Of a DNA stretch of 64,000 nucleotides, positions 33,660 through 46,849 are shown in pieces. Both the position numbers and the translations under genes were made by a program. Numbering within the stretch: position 1 is the first letter of the stretch; each line of letters begins with the position of its first letter. The DNA is taken from positions 15,467,373 to 15,531,372 of the forward strand of contig CM043792.1 in the NCBI GenBank assembly GCA_023974075.1, given 5' to 3'. The notes below the pieces were generated by a model. It worked only from the letters and a program-made list of their open reading frames with translations, was not told the origin of the DNA and did not search any database. The DNA is from Chaenocephalus aceratus (taxonomy: Eukaryota; Chordata; Actinopteri; Perciformes; Channichthyidae).

Positions 33660-34025
33660 CTTGTTTAACTTTTGTCTAGTTTCTGAACATATCGTATCTG
33701 TCCCCGGCTGTTTGAAGAGCAAGCATGGGAAACAAAAGACAGCATTTACCTGTTTGCATCCAGCTAGCCATGCCTTTCTGGTGTACCAGCTACGTGAGAA
33801 GCCTCGTTGATACGTTTTGTCTTTTTCACGAGCTTGCTGCGATATATACAAATCGGGTTGGTCCGGTCCAAGGTCTTTAAGCAACAGTTTATCTCCCAAA
33901 CTTCTCCTTTCGAAAGGATTGGAGATTAGCTCTTGAACGGAATTGGGCGGGGACCGAGGTCCGCAACTCCACCTGCACACGAAGCCATTCTCATCACCTT
34001 GGTCACTCACGAGTCTAAAAAACAA
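33660..34025 (-). pseudogene. TTF-type zinc finger hAT transposase, N-terminal fragment
   Basis: The minus-strand frame has ELISNPFERRSLGDKLLLKD, then LGPDQPDLYISQQAREKDK, RGFSRSWYTRKAWLAGC and VFCFPCLLFKQPGTDT. This is the TTF-type zinc-finger region found at the start of ZMYM1-like hAT transposases in fish; it binds DNA. Similarity stops after GTDT, where the RNase H-like catalytic part should follow, and the rest of the frame is unrelated. Start codon not determined. Confidence 0.8.
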
Positions 34026-34251
34026 CTCACGTCAACGCATGTAAGCAACGTGGGCGCCAACGTGAGTGCCCTCGTGACCAAAATATTTGACGCACTGATT
34101 GGCTGAAATTATGTTTCGGCAGCACAGTTTACTATTGAGACTTTTGCAACGTGCTGGTTGCTGCTGTTTGGCTCGGGGGCTCCTTGCACGGCGCCCGGTA
34201 ATGATAAACTAATGCCATGGGCAAGGCCAGGCAGGAAACATGTGACTTATC

Positions 34252-36102
34252 CAACCCGGTATCACGGCAAGACGTGAACATGTGACGATTTACCATGCTG
34301 GGAGACGTGAAGATGTCACGATTTCGTCCCTTCAAACGTGACAGTTACACGATATTGTTAACCCATGTTAACCAGTGGAGAAATAACCAGAAATACCAAC
34401 CAAATGCTACTCCGACGTAATGATTTATTTTGTAACAGTCACACTCGATTACGCCGATTTTCTTGTTGCCCCAGCTGGTCGACACCTCTTTTAGCAGAAA
34501 CAAAGGCTACATTAATGTATTAAATCGATGTTAATCCGTGTGTGTGAATGTGGAATTAACGGATGTGACGTTGTGCGATTGAGTGGCCAGGCAACAGCTT
34601 CGGTTCATGTTAATTTACAAACTCTTCAACTACAACCGTAATTATATTTAAAAACATGTTAGAAGGCCTCACGAAATACTTTAATGCAAATTAAAACGTA
34701 AATGTGAAGGAATGTGTGTATAACAAAATACATCGGTCATAAACGAAACCGGAAACAGACGTAGGCAAGATCCTCAGCTCGATGATTGGATGGTTTAGCC
34801 GCAATGCATGCTGGGATTTGGTGTTTATGTGATGTGAAATCTGAAAACGTTTTTTAAAAATACAATAATACTTTATTCCGAGTGTGCTTGCTTTTCTCTT
34901 TGAAAGTCATCACATAACGGCATTGTAATACACGGTTCGGCTGCATTAAATATTACATATCTGCCGTAATTCTCTATTTATAGAGCCCTGCTGAGAAGAC
35001 TTCTAGACAAACAGGAGAACTGCCGCCAAAACTGAAGATGTGACGTGGATCATAATATATAAGCAATTAAACAACATCCTACATTTATTTTCACACAATA
35101 CGTCTCCTTGCAGTATCAACACTAATTCGGCTGACTTTTATATTTGATCCAATTGGTAGATAGGCTGTATTTACACCATAAAGGTGCACAGCTGATATAA
35201 AGGGACACCTAGTGGTTAAAGCATGGTTAAATTAGTGTTGATACTGCAAGGAGACGTATTGTGTGAAAGAAATGTAAGATGTTGTTTAATTGCTTATATA
35301 TTTATGATCCACGTCACATCTTCAGTTTTGGCGGCAGTTCTCCTGTTTGTCCAGAAGTCTTCTCATCAGGGCTCTATAAATAGAGAACTACGGCAGATAT
35401 GTAATATTTAATGCAGCCGAACCATGTATTACAATGCCGTTATGTGATGACTTTCAAAGAGAAAAGCAAGCACACTCGGAATAAAGTATTATTGTATTTT
35501 TAAAAAACGTTTTCAGATTTCACATCACAAAAACCAAATCCCAGCATGCATTGCGGATAACCATCCAATCATCGAGCTGAGGATCTTGCCTAGGTCTGTT
35601 TCCGGTTTCGTTTATCACCGATGTATTTTGTTATACACACACATTCCTTCACATTTATATTTTAATTTGCATTAAAGTATTTTGTGAGGCCTTCTAACAT
35701 GTTTTTAAATATAACTACGGTTGTAGTTGAATAGTTTGTAAATTAACATGAACCGAAGCTGTTGCTTGGCAACTCAATCGCACAACGTCACGTCCGTTAA
35801 TTCCACATACACGCACGGATTAACATCGATTTAATACATTAATGTAGCCTTTGTTTCTGCTAAAAGAGGTGTCGACCAGCTGGGGCAACAAGAAAATCGG
35901 CGTAATCGAGTGTGGCTATTAAAAAATAAATCATTAAGTCGGGGTAGCATTTGGTTGGTATTTCCGGTTATTTCTCCACTGGTTAACATGGGTTAACAAT
36001 ACCGTGTAGCTGTCACGTTTGAAGGGACGAAATCGTGACATCTTCACGTCTCCCAGCATGGTAAATCGTCACATGTTCACGTCTTGCCGTGATACCGGGT
36101 TG
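34252..36102. mobile_element. Long-inverted-repeat element, copy 2 (1.85 kb palindrome)
   Basis: Starts CAACCCGGTATCACGGCA and ends with the inverted copy, flanked by the exact 8-bp duplication GACTTATC (34244-34251 and 36103-36110). The two arms, about 34252-35130 and 35222-36102, are nearly perfect inverted repeats of some 880 bp around a loop of about 95 bp centred near 35176, so almost the whole element is arm. The arm has the same blocks as copy 1's left half. Small differences between arms are visible (for example TAGCCGCAATGCATGC against GCATGCATTGCGGATA). No frame encodes a recognisable protein. Confidence 0.92.
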
Positions 36103-36185
36103 GACTTATCAGTAACTTTAGACATCGTAACACAATTTTAAACGAGATTGTATTGTAGATTATAAATTTTACTGATACCAATTCC

Positions 36186-36272
36186 TTGTTCATTAAAGAT
36201 AAATATATAAAATATATATATTTTTTATATATATTTTTTTTAAATATATATTTTTTTTGTATTTTTTTTTTT
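36186..36272. repeat. AT-rich low-complexity tract
   Basis: TATATATTTTTT-type sequence just inside the right end of the ZMYM1-type hAT. Confidence 0.85.
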
Positions 36273-36329
36273 GTATGTGGGAACAGGTGGGGCGGCGCCC
36301 CTAGCGCCCCTATGGGCCAGCCGCCACTG

Positions 36330-39300
36330 CAGATGGCGAGTCCGGACTTTGAGGATGCCTGCTTTAGGGTCAACTCTCTATTTATCCACCACTATCAAAT
36401 ATGTTCCTTTTGTAGCATGACAAATGCTTTTCTACATATTGGGTTTAGATAATGTAAACAACAAAGTAATGGGAAGATATTACAGGAGAATAGGAAGAAC
36501 ATGTGAGCAATCTTTCAGTGACACACGAATAATATTCTTATGTGCAGGTTGACCAACTAGCTTATCACCTAGACTACACACACAGTGAGAGTTGCCTTCG
36601 GGTGCTGTCATACAGCAGGGCATCGTACACTGTCACCCATCAGCATCTGTCTTTCGTGTCCACCCATCTTAAATTACTTTGGCTGCTCACTGTCAACGCG
36701 CTCAGTCCTCCTCCAGCCTCCTGTCAGTCTTCCTGTCACACAGTTAGTTAGTCTCTCTGTCAGTCAGGTAGCCGGGCAAGCCGTTAGGAATCCAGGGCGT
36801 TCCTTCATAATGCCCTTCAATTCAGTGGATTGTTTGTCAGAGAAAGAGGAAAGAAGAAGTGTGGAGAGATATAGAGAGATTTTGGTCTAGTGAGACATAG
36901 TGAAGTGGAAAAAATATGCCAAAGAATAAGCAAATAGCTTGAGGGACTGAGAGAGAGGGAAACAATGCGATGTCAATTTAGGGAGAGAGAGCTTACTGTC
37001 AGATTTAGAAAAAATAAGAATGTGAGAAAGAGAAGTTAAAATGACCAGAGTTTACTCTAGACAGAAAATGTGATTTGCGCTAGAGAGAGAGGAAGAGTGA
37101 AAGCTTTTTGTTTGGAGAGTGAGAAAGAAAAACTGTTAGTTTTAGAGACAGAGAGAGACGGAGTGATAGATGGCTGTTTGCCTCGTGTGCGGCTGCCAGT
37201 CATTACCTAGCCGGCCTCAGCGGCAGGTTGGCAGCGCCGGCTCTAATTGAGGAGGCCGCTGGCTGGCTGCAGACAAAGAGGCAGGGCTAGCTTTTCTCTT
37301 TGATGGTCCATAAATTAGCCTGTCACTCATTACATCCTGGCATGTGGTCGGGATCAGAAAACACAATTTCCAAACTCATTTGCATTTGTCATACATTCAT
37401 ACTATAAAGCAAACGCTCATAAAGCCTGGCTATGCTGATTATTTGTTGTGTTTAAAGTGAACACCACACACGTACGCTGTGAACTTTCCGATGATCCCTT
37501 TACAATGAGAATACAGCAGAATAATGAATATATTCTTCAGCATTGCATCAATATCTATTAAATCAGAATGGCAGCAGAAAGTGTCTTGTTTAGAAAACAA
37601 CACAACTCCTAAAGCCACATTCCCACATTCTTATATGTGCACCAGCTCATCAAAAACAGCTGTGTCACTCTCATCATGTTATTGCTTTCCCTCTGGGCAT
37701 TGGAAAACAAAACGTTGGACATTACGAGGCTGTCACACCATGACAGCTATTGATCAGGCTGCTCCTGAGAGACAGCTAGATAAACTTCACATCAGCACCA
37801 GGGAGAGGGTTGCTGGGTATTTGTTGCCGTCTGTTAATGACCAATGAATGCCGGGATATGTGGGGAAAAAAGAGAAAGGTGAGTGGGTGGATGTTGTAGG
37901 GGTGCACAGATGCCACCGCTAAAAAGATGTCACATGGTATTAGACTTGCACGGCGCTGTCATCTTCACAGGTGACAACAGCTATCTCCATATTTCACGCT
38001 TCCACTTACTTCCTCCTCTCATGTCTCTTGCCCTCGCTGTCATGCCTTCAGGTAGCACACAATGTCCCCCCCCCACCACTTTTTCCCAACCATTTATACC
38101 CACACCAACCCCACTGCTTATCCACCCCGAACCAACCCGGCCAGCTGCGGTGACAGCGCCGGCATGCAACAGCAAACACACTCTGCATGATAATCACAAG
38201 TCGCTCACCTCTTCTGTAGTTTCCACCCACCTTCCCATCCTCAAAATCACACACACCATGTAAACAGACCTCGATGCACCGCCAACATTTCTGATAAATC
38301 TTTCACTTCTAGTATAGAAATCCAGCATTGAAACCTTTTAGTATTTGCAGAAATAAAAGTGGCTTTAGCTGAGCAGAAAAGTGCAGAGCTGAAAAAAGAC
38401 AACACAATTTGGTGTGACAGATTGACCTTCTCTTCTCTCCAGGGTCCGTCAATCATCACCATAGATATTCGGCTCTCGGCAACTCAGTAAATACCATAAG
38501 CACGTCCACCGGTGTTAACTGCACATTCAACTCATGAAGAGACACAATCATGCTTGAGATCATTTCTGCTGACCTGAAATGCATGAGTATCACTTGCAAT
38601 GTAGCAACTGGAAAAAGAGCGAATATGTTAAAGTCATTTTAACCATGACATAGTTTCAAAGGGTGTCAAATTATGGCCGTCTCTCAGCGGCCTGAACTGT
38701 GTGACCAATAGAGTGACTAAACTCTGGATAAGCATTGTAGGTCACTTTATGTTTTTCAGGTCGAGAAATCTATTAATTTACTATTAGGTCTTAAAAGATA
38801 TCTGCAGTGAGGTGAGCTAGCTCTGTGATTGACATGTTTTCCAATAACTTGCCTGAGTTCATGGTTTAGAAAGCCTGGAAAAAGCCCCCCCCTCGGAGCA
38901 CCAGGCTTTGCAAAACCCTTGGCTTGGTTATTTTTCAAAGAATAACATTTTATAACTTAGTACTACATTAATGCCTGGATAATGTTCCTCTGCAACACGT
39001 TTAGATTACGCTACATAGATTGTTGTAACCAGAGGCATTATGCTTTGACACCTGTTGCAAATAAGTAGTATAACAATGTATTTTCTAGTAGAGAGGTTTG
39101 TAAAATTAACAATGTTGCAGAGGTAGAATTTACCACTGAGAGATGTGACCATATTTTCTTACTCCAGTGGAGTTTTAACATATCGTACAAAACGGTTCAA
39201 AGAAATCATTGCTGAGGCTGACTGATGTAAAAGCTTGGAGCCCTTCCCATGTTTCTAATTAGCCCCAGCTCTGGCATGCCAGCCAGCAGACCGATGGTTG

Positions 39301-40061
39301 GCATGAGGCAGCAGGACAGCCCAGCTGCCCCGTGTCCTCTGCTCTGCCTCGGGGGGTACTTTCTGGGTCCACTGCTGCCTCGCTGAATGACGAGAAACAG
39401 AAACCTGGATCAGAGGGGAAAGGTAGCTCTCACCCTGCATAACACTCTGTCAGAGGCAATATTTCATGCTTAAAGGGAACTCTCCATCAGCAATCTGATC
39501 TCCTCACTGCTGCCACGCCCGCTCCACATTCACACTTGCAGTGTAACCCTGTAAAACAGCGCATTCACTACAACATAACAAACTGACTGCAGCATCATGA
39601 GTGGGTTATTGATATGCAAGTTTGAAAATACAAAATATAAATGCACAGTAAGGACAGCGGAAGAGCTCTTGTTATTTATGGGTGCACAGAGGGAAGAAAG
39701 ATCAAGGCACAGGCCTTTTCCCACGATGACGGCACGAACACTGCAGCTCCAGCGTGCATTTGTGCCAAACTGGCGAGTGCAGGAGAGGGGGAAAAGAGCA
39801 ACAAGAGATAAAGGCAGAGGAAGACGGAGAGAGAGGCAAGTGTAACATTATATGGATAGACTGTTTGAGGAGAAGGAGTTAGAGAAGGAAGGGGGAGAAA
39901 AGGGTAAAAAAGGGGAAGTGAACTAAGAGTGGGCGAGCAGCAGAGAGGGAGCAATTTAATGCTGTAATTAAGTTCCTGATAGCACCCTGGGAGATGTGCT
40001 TTGGCTTGGCTCCAGGACAGCTTAGCGTTGCACCAAGGCTCTTCAACCCACTATCTATGCT
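36330..40061. other. No gene; region free of recognisable transposons
   Basis: Contains AG-rich sequence at 36840-37170 and a GC-richer block at about 37170-37340 (CCGGCCTCAGCGGCAGGTTG and TCTAATTGAGGAGGCCGC), which stands out from its surroundings and could be regulatory. No splice-bounded frame is supported. Confidence 0.35.
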
Positions 40062-40082
40062 TACACACACACACACACACAC
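40062..40082. repeat. (CA)n microsatellite, short
   Basis: Ten CA units. Confidence 0.85.
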
Positions 40083-40829
40083 GCCATTTGAACAAACTCA
40101 CATTTAATACGAGCCGGCTCTCTTTGCTCTCGAGCCAATTCCGAATCCCCGAATATGTGTCAGCTTCACCAAATTATGCATTGACAAGAAGAGACACAAA
40201 GGAGAGCAGACTGGCAAGAGGGATGGCTGTGAGAAACCATCACTTGCAGTCACTCTCCCGTCGCTCTTATTCACACTGCCGTGCACACGAGGCAGCTGCC
40301 TTGACAAGTGCTAGCAAATCATCCTGATGAGAGCACAAATGGAAACCTGTGTCAGAAAATACTCCTTTTCTTTTCCTTAATGTTAACAGTGCTCCTATCA
40401 TGCTTCTGCCACCTGAAGCCTGTCAGAGCCTTTCCACCACACCTGGTGTTTCTTCTTATTCACTCTCTGCCATGGCAGGGCATATGTATGTCTCAAACAT
40501 TTGATGCTGACCTGTAAGACAGTACGTTTGACAAGAGGGCTTGCCAAGTAGTTATGACTGTGGATAATGGCTGCTTATTTCCCCATCTGTGCATTCTTGT
40601 CAAGTGGAAAGGTGCTCAGTGAGAGAACGAGAGAGAACGAGGTAGGACGACAGAGAGAAAAAGGATGACAGGGATAGAGGAGTCAGAGAGAGAAGGGGAG
40701 AGAGAGAGAAGTCACAGGCAGTACATCCAGCCTCTCTCCTACAGCCCCATTCCTCGCCTCCTTCAGGCCAAGCGAGCAGCAGCACGAGCGATAGGATTTA
40801 ACTGAGGATACCGCGCATCAGTAGGATCT

Positions 40830-41087
40830 GAGATTTATCGGGGATTTGTCACCAAAAGACTGAGAAAAAGAGGACACATAAGTTGTCATTACAGAGACAA
40901 TAGAGGGGAACAAATCAATTGGAATCTGTCGGGGCTGATTCTGCTCTTAACAACTACAGGACGCCTCTGGTTCTTACCTGTCCTCCCTCTCCGGGGATAA
41001 AAGTGCGTAAAATATTTACCGTTTTGTACGCACGGTGACTCGAGCTGGAGAGACTCGTATACGGTCCCGGACGCACGATGTTGATCG
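40830..41087 (+). other. Possible first exon of a host gene (very short coding start)
   Basis: A stretch that looks like 5'UTR (GATAAAAG near 40994, CpG-containing sequence to 41077) ends with ATGTTGATCG at 41078-41087 immediately before GTGAGT, a consensus donor. A first exon with ten coding bases (Met-Leu-Ile plus one base) is plausible for large genes. Upstream 40610-40710 is AG-repeat rich. I cannot name the gene, and no following exon is visible in the remaining 23 kb, so the first intron would be long. Confidence 0.3.
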
Positions 41088-44000
41088 GTGAGTGTTGAAC
41101 ACCTTCAGTACTTCACTATTTACCGGTGATGATGTGGCTGCGCTGACTGTAGTAACTTGAACGACACATGTATAAAGGATAGCAGAAATAGCACGGCGTA
41201 GGTCCATGTGGATGTCAGAGAAATAATGCAGCGGCACTTTGAGAAACGAAATTATATTTAATTATCTTATTCTGTCACTCAAAACATGTAAAGTATCTGA
41301 CAGTCAAAACACATTATTGAGAGGAACAGAAGTGGCTGTCTGAATATTAGAAATGCGGAGGATTCTTTCTGAGGAAGTGTAATCGGACGCGCACCGGCAG
41401 TGTTAAAAGAGAGTCGTTTTATGATTGAATTGTGTGTGGAATTTATTAATAGCCTTGGTCTCGACTCTATAATTTCTACTGTATAGATCAAGTTATATAA
41501 AGCTCCAAATAGATCCCCAAATCCAAATGTGTGTCTTCTTACCGGTGCGGAGTTACGGACACCTCAGCCTCTTCCTCATTCCTCCATAGCGCGAACTTTT
41601 GTCTCATATTGGGACAACAAAGCACATTCTTGGGCACATTAATATTGATAATGTTAAATGTCTGATCTGGAAGTATCGAATGCATCCTGTTAAGATAGGC
41701 CTATGAAACCTGACCTTTCGTTAAGAATTGATTGTGTTGAAATGATTTGCTATTTGTGAACCAGAATTCGTTGTGTTAGGGTGACTGTGCAGAGGATATA
41801 CATTTTTTAGAATATACTTCATTTCTGCTTGATAATACAAAGAGTCAGACATGCTTCTGAGCAATAAATCACTTATTGTACCAGAGTCTTCAGAAAATAA
41901 CTTGATCTTTAGTTTTGATTTAAAATTATGTATTAAATTAGTGAGTTTATTTTTTAAAGGGAGGGAATGCATGCTCTACATTATATTTGATACTTTTGCT
42001 TGAATTTCATATAAATATAGCTGCCAATAGGGTGGAAAACCTCATTAAATCTAGAATAGAGAACTTCACCTCATTTCCATAATGAACTCCATCTCATCAC
42101 TCATAATATCAGATAATAAAGGTGTACATTTTTCTGTGTGGGCTGAGCGGAGGGATGGACCTGCGCCATTGTGCTTTATATGAAACACTTATTTATAGTC
42201 ATGGCTAAATCTTGTCTACCTTTCATGCATATCAATGTTTTTTTCTGAGTGGACTATACGCTTTGAGTCCTTAATTATATTTCAGAGATGAAGCAATCGA
42301 AAACGTAAGAGAATACGAAAAGGATGAGATTACAAAGATCTAAAGGGAATATGCCGTCAGTCTTCTTTACTGAATTGGATTTAATGGTTATATACTCACA
42401 CACTCACACAAAGGTACACCAGACCTTCCGATGTGATTGATCTAGCTTTAAGTGAGATTATGGAGTGCTTTGACATCTCTTTGCTCTTAAAATGGCTTCG
42501 GTGCATGCCAGGCCAATGACTCATGCAAATGGTGCCACATTAGCATTTCTCCAGATATTTACTTCCAACAACGCCACTTCCAAATCCGATGGATGCAGCC
42601 TTCAACATGCAGGTTCATCATGTTTGTGCTCTTTCTGCCTTTTCGTCAGCTCATAGAAGTGCAGCTCTCCTGTCAATTGGAGCTCTAACTGCTCTGGCCT
42701 TTGCCTTCTGATGATTCCAGCTTGGCCATTATGTCCTCTTAAAAGCCACTTGGTGGGTCACAGGGGAGCTCTGCGGCTGCATCGGCTTCTTCACAGTACT
42801 AGATAATAACTGTCGTTATTTGACGACGGCCATTATTATGTGTGTTGTTGTGAAAAGGGGCAGGGCTCTGTTCCTATTCAGTATTGACTTGAGGATGAAA
42901 AAGGGCTGGTGGTGGGGGCTCAACCTTGTCTGACTTCACCCATCCGCTCATGACCCCCTGCCGGGCCCCCAGGCAGGAGACAGGCTGTGGGGCTGTGGGA
43001 GGGCTGATTATAGGCCTGTCCCTCTGGGAGTGGGTGACATTCTTCCTCTTCCACTCTTTTTTTATCTGCAGGATCTGAGGTGGGGGCGTTGGCAATGCAT
43101 GGGAAGCGGGGCTAATCGGCGCTAAACAGGGCCCCAAGCTTGATCAGGGCTAATTACATGAGGTTAGGGTTACAGGCTGTGACTATAGTGGGGTCTGGCC
43201 ACACCCTTAAATCAGGGCTGTGAAAGATTGATGGACAATAAGAAGATAAAAGCAGTGTGTTTTTTGTAGTAGACGAGCATAATTATAGCATATGTAACCC
43301 AGCAGTCAGTGATCGACCTTGAAATGTCCACTTGCCATTGGTTTCAGCTTTTATGTGCTGAGGCTTCAGGGGTTCCCAAGCAGTGGTTTGAAGTGGTTGT
43401 GCAGGGGGAGGGGGAGTGAATGGGGGGGTTAATTAAAAGGTTGGATTGAGGGTCCACTTCCCACCAACTCCACATCTGCACCGTCAGCCTCTCAGACACA
43501 CATGGGCTTCCTCAAGTGTTTGCTTTAGTGTTCGGTTTAAGCAGCAGTGGGCTTCCATCTGAGCCAACTGTGTGTGTGTTTGTGTGTCTGTGCACTTGCA
43601 TGCAAAAGCAAAGTGTGTGAGGCAATGAGACATGATGATGGATGGATCTCCTGAGCCTCCCGTCTCTTTGTCCATCCCTCATGGGCCAGAGGGATGGAGG
43701 TGGCAGCTCTCCAGCTCCCGCTCAGCCCATTTCTCTACCTCTCTCTCACACAGCAGCAGAGACAAATAACCCACTGCTCTATTAGCTCAACAAACACCTC
43801 CCCTAAAATGACAAATAGTAGTCAAACTGACTTTTTTATTTTCCATTACCTCTGCGCCTATTAGTCCGCGTCATCTGAGTAAAGACTCCTGTGAGAACGA
43901 GAAGAATGCTACTACTACCACTAAGTGTATAATATATTATTTCATATTTATTGGTTCTCATCTGACTGCATTTTATACCTCGTCCCACTGGTGTAAAGTT

Positions 44001-45525
44001 CTATAGCACTTTTATGCAGTCGTCGATGAATGTGTGTGGCGTTTTGCCAGTCAGTTATTTATTCCAGGAAACAGGAAATGTGGGGTGTGTTATTATCCCT
44101 CCTAAACTATTTGTTTTCTTCTTCTTTGTTTTAGTCTTGCTAGACACTTTTCTTGATCTTGTTTTTATCTTTCCCTGTAGCGCTCAGTCCAGGAGGTGAT
44201 GAGAGTTTTTAGTTTCTATTCATGGATGCTCTCACAGTATTGTGTGTCATCAATGTCTGATGTTTAGTGCTTTTCAGGAGTCGTCTCGCTCTGCTATTGG
44301 AGCATGAGTCACAACTTCTACTCATAATGCTCTCTTCCTTTGGGGCTAAGTGGAAAAATAAGAACCTGACTAAATTCTGATGGATTTCTTTCTGCATCAT
44401 TACATTATGTTGTATGCACACTAAATGTTACATTCTAAAGTCTGTTTACATGTCTCGGGGAGTACTGGTGCTCATGACAGAGAAGTAATATGAAGACTGT
44501 TGTGGCTCCTGAGGGAGGTGCACGAAGAAAATCTGTGTAGCCTTGTTCATACTCGAATTTAGGCAGCAAGTTTTGACGAGCCTGGAATAAAAAGATATAT
44601 ATCTCTGGTTCTGCTGCATCAAATTTTCTTGGGTCGAGCAATATAACAAGAGTGCAAAGGCCTTGAGCTGATACTAAAACATGGACTCACACCAACACAG
44701 ACATTTTATGTTTATGTTGTATATTCTGTCTGGGATTTGTCTCTGAATAAGTTGGTGGACATTATCTTCACCAAACTCCACTGTCTCTGACAGAACCTCT
44801 ACTAGATATATGCAGGAGTATAACATCATACATTAAAGGGAAATGCACATTTGTATGTACATTTGTTTGAGTGTTCAGGGTGGATTTTGTGTGTGAATTG
44901 CATGGAAGATTTAGAGAGTGGGTGGACCGTTGAAGTGACAATAATTAGACCTGTCCTCATGGGTCTGTAGGCGCCTTTCAGGCAGGTCAGGGGTCAGCAC
45001 AGAGCAGAGGTCACAAGTCAATGAAGTTACTGAAACATGACCAATTCTGTGCTGGTTTTCCCTGACCCCAATAGTTATTCATGAGATATGTTTCTTTATG
45101 TTCATAGAGACACTTGTATACTCCTTGTATTGCTATAGTATGTGATTTGTATTGTAACATAAACTACATTTGCTTTTCACATGCAGCGTTTGTATGCACA
45201 ATTCATATATGCACCTTCCTGGCCTCAGGGGAAGCCATCTTGTGGGGGAAATGCCCCCGTGTGAGTGACAGTCCAAGACAAGTCATTTTATTGAAGTGAC
45301 AGCGAGGGTTTGATTGGCCCGCCTGCTGAAGTGATGGCTTCTGGATGCTGAGAGCTGCCGGCATATGGGAGGCCCAGCGGGGGCTTTGACAACATGAGAA
45401 ATGGTCCCGCGCTGCTCTCGGCACCGAAACCTCGACACTTAGCCTCTCATCCCTGGGTGCAGGGGCTAAAGATGGGAGACCTTGAAGGGGAAGCAGCGGC
45501 ACATCATCTCCCACTGCAGCATGTT

Positions 45526-45526
<1 letters not shown>
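41088..45526. other. No gene recognised
   Basis: Non-coding with ordinary composition. A plain reading finds no transposon ends. It would be intronic if the exon at 41078 is real. Confidence 0.4.
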
Positions 45527-45556
<30 letters not shown>

Positions 45557-45590
45557 TGTGTGTGGTGTGTGTGTGTGTGTGTGTGTGTGT
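45527..45590. repeat. (GT)n microsatellite, interrupted
   Basis: Three GT blocks broken by GG. Confidence 0.93.
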
Positions 45591-46749
45591 TCTGCACTTG
45601 AAAATGAATCGGTCTTTACCAGTTCGGGCAGCTTTTAACTGAAGTGGGCCACATCCTCTGACCTTGACTTGAATGAGCGAGAGAAGAGTTAAAGGCTGTT
45701 AAGAGACTTAAGGATGAGAAGAAGCATATGCAGAAAAAGAAAGCAGACAAACGAATAGAGCTAGAGTAGAAACTGAAACCGGTGCAAGTAGAGAGGATTG
45801 AAACATAAAGGGAATACAACTTGAACATGATATCTCCCTGTCATGCTCTCCCGTATTCTCAGTCCTCATCTCAAGTGTATTTGTATGTCATCAAACCAGA
45901 CTGTCTTTATAACCGCCCGAGCTCTCCAAGCAGGTGGAGGATCATCAGTAGCTGAGAGAGTAACAAAGGCCATCGATTTTACAGTCAGCTCCAGCAATCA
46001 GAACATGGTGCCCTGTCCACCGATCTGCAATACTCCGGGGTCTAATGCTCACAATAGAGTGCAGCTAGTGTGTAAATGGTGGTAAGTGTAAACAGAAGAC
46101 TCTGTGATCCAGCTCTAATGGCTGTATCTGTCTATCTTTGTTACCCGTCAGGATGCTGACCTCCTCCTGTACTGCGGCATCTTTTTAACAGCTCACCGCT
46201 CGCCGGATTAATTACAGTAGCTGGGAATTAATGTACGAACGTTGCACTGGATGCACACAAATAACTTGTGTGGAAAATCACAAAATGCCACCAGAGAATA
46301 ACAAAAGCAAACATTAGACGCTCTCTCTGTCTTATATCTCTTGAATTGATTAACAGCCATTTCAATAAACAGAATAAATCTAAAAACAACTAAATATAGT
46401 TTATCATGTTTCTGTTAAATGTTTGATGATGAGTTGTACTGTAAACAGCATTAAAGAAAGTAATTGTATTATATTTGATTAGATTAAACATATTACAAAA
46501 ATCCCAGGAAACGTAAGGGTTGTACGAAATGTATAATTATTCCAAAACAATGAATCCCAATTCATAAATTATAGCTTCTTTTTTTGTGTGAACACACTTA
46601 AAAAATTAGACCTCAGCACTGAATCGCTGTGCCTTAACACCAAAGGAATAAACATAAATCAATTCACAAAATGCAATCACCAAAATACATGGTTTGCAGT
46701 TTCTTTGCACACACGATTCAATCTCCAATGTAAATAGTAAGCATTTTCT

Positions 46750-46790
46750 ACACACACACACACACACACCACACACACACACACATACAT
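46750..46790. repeat. (CA)n microsatellite
   Basis: Two CA blocks separated by CC. Confidence 0.93.
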
Positions 46791-46849
46791 ACCATGTATA
46801 CATCACTGCAGGGGACATTACATTGACTTACATGCATTTCCTGGAGACT

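Larger units (their letters stand above)
33065..36329 (-). mobile_element. hAT element of the TTF/ZMYM1 type, internally deleted, with nested insertion
   Basis: Ends CAGTGGCGGCTGG (33065) and CCAGCCGCCACTG (ending 36329) are perfect inverted repeats. The flanks share CAGAT (33057-33061 and 36330-36334); the next three bases differ, so an 8-bp duplication would be decayed. Inside is one transposase exon on the minus strand and a 1.85-kb palindromic element (34252-36102). Without that, only about 1.4 kb remains, so this is a deletion derivative. Confidence 0.75.
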
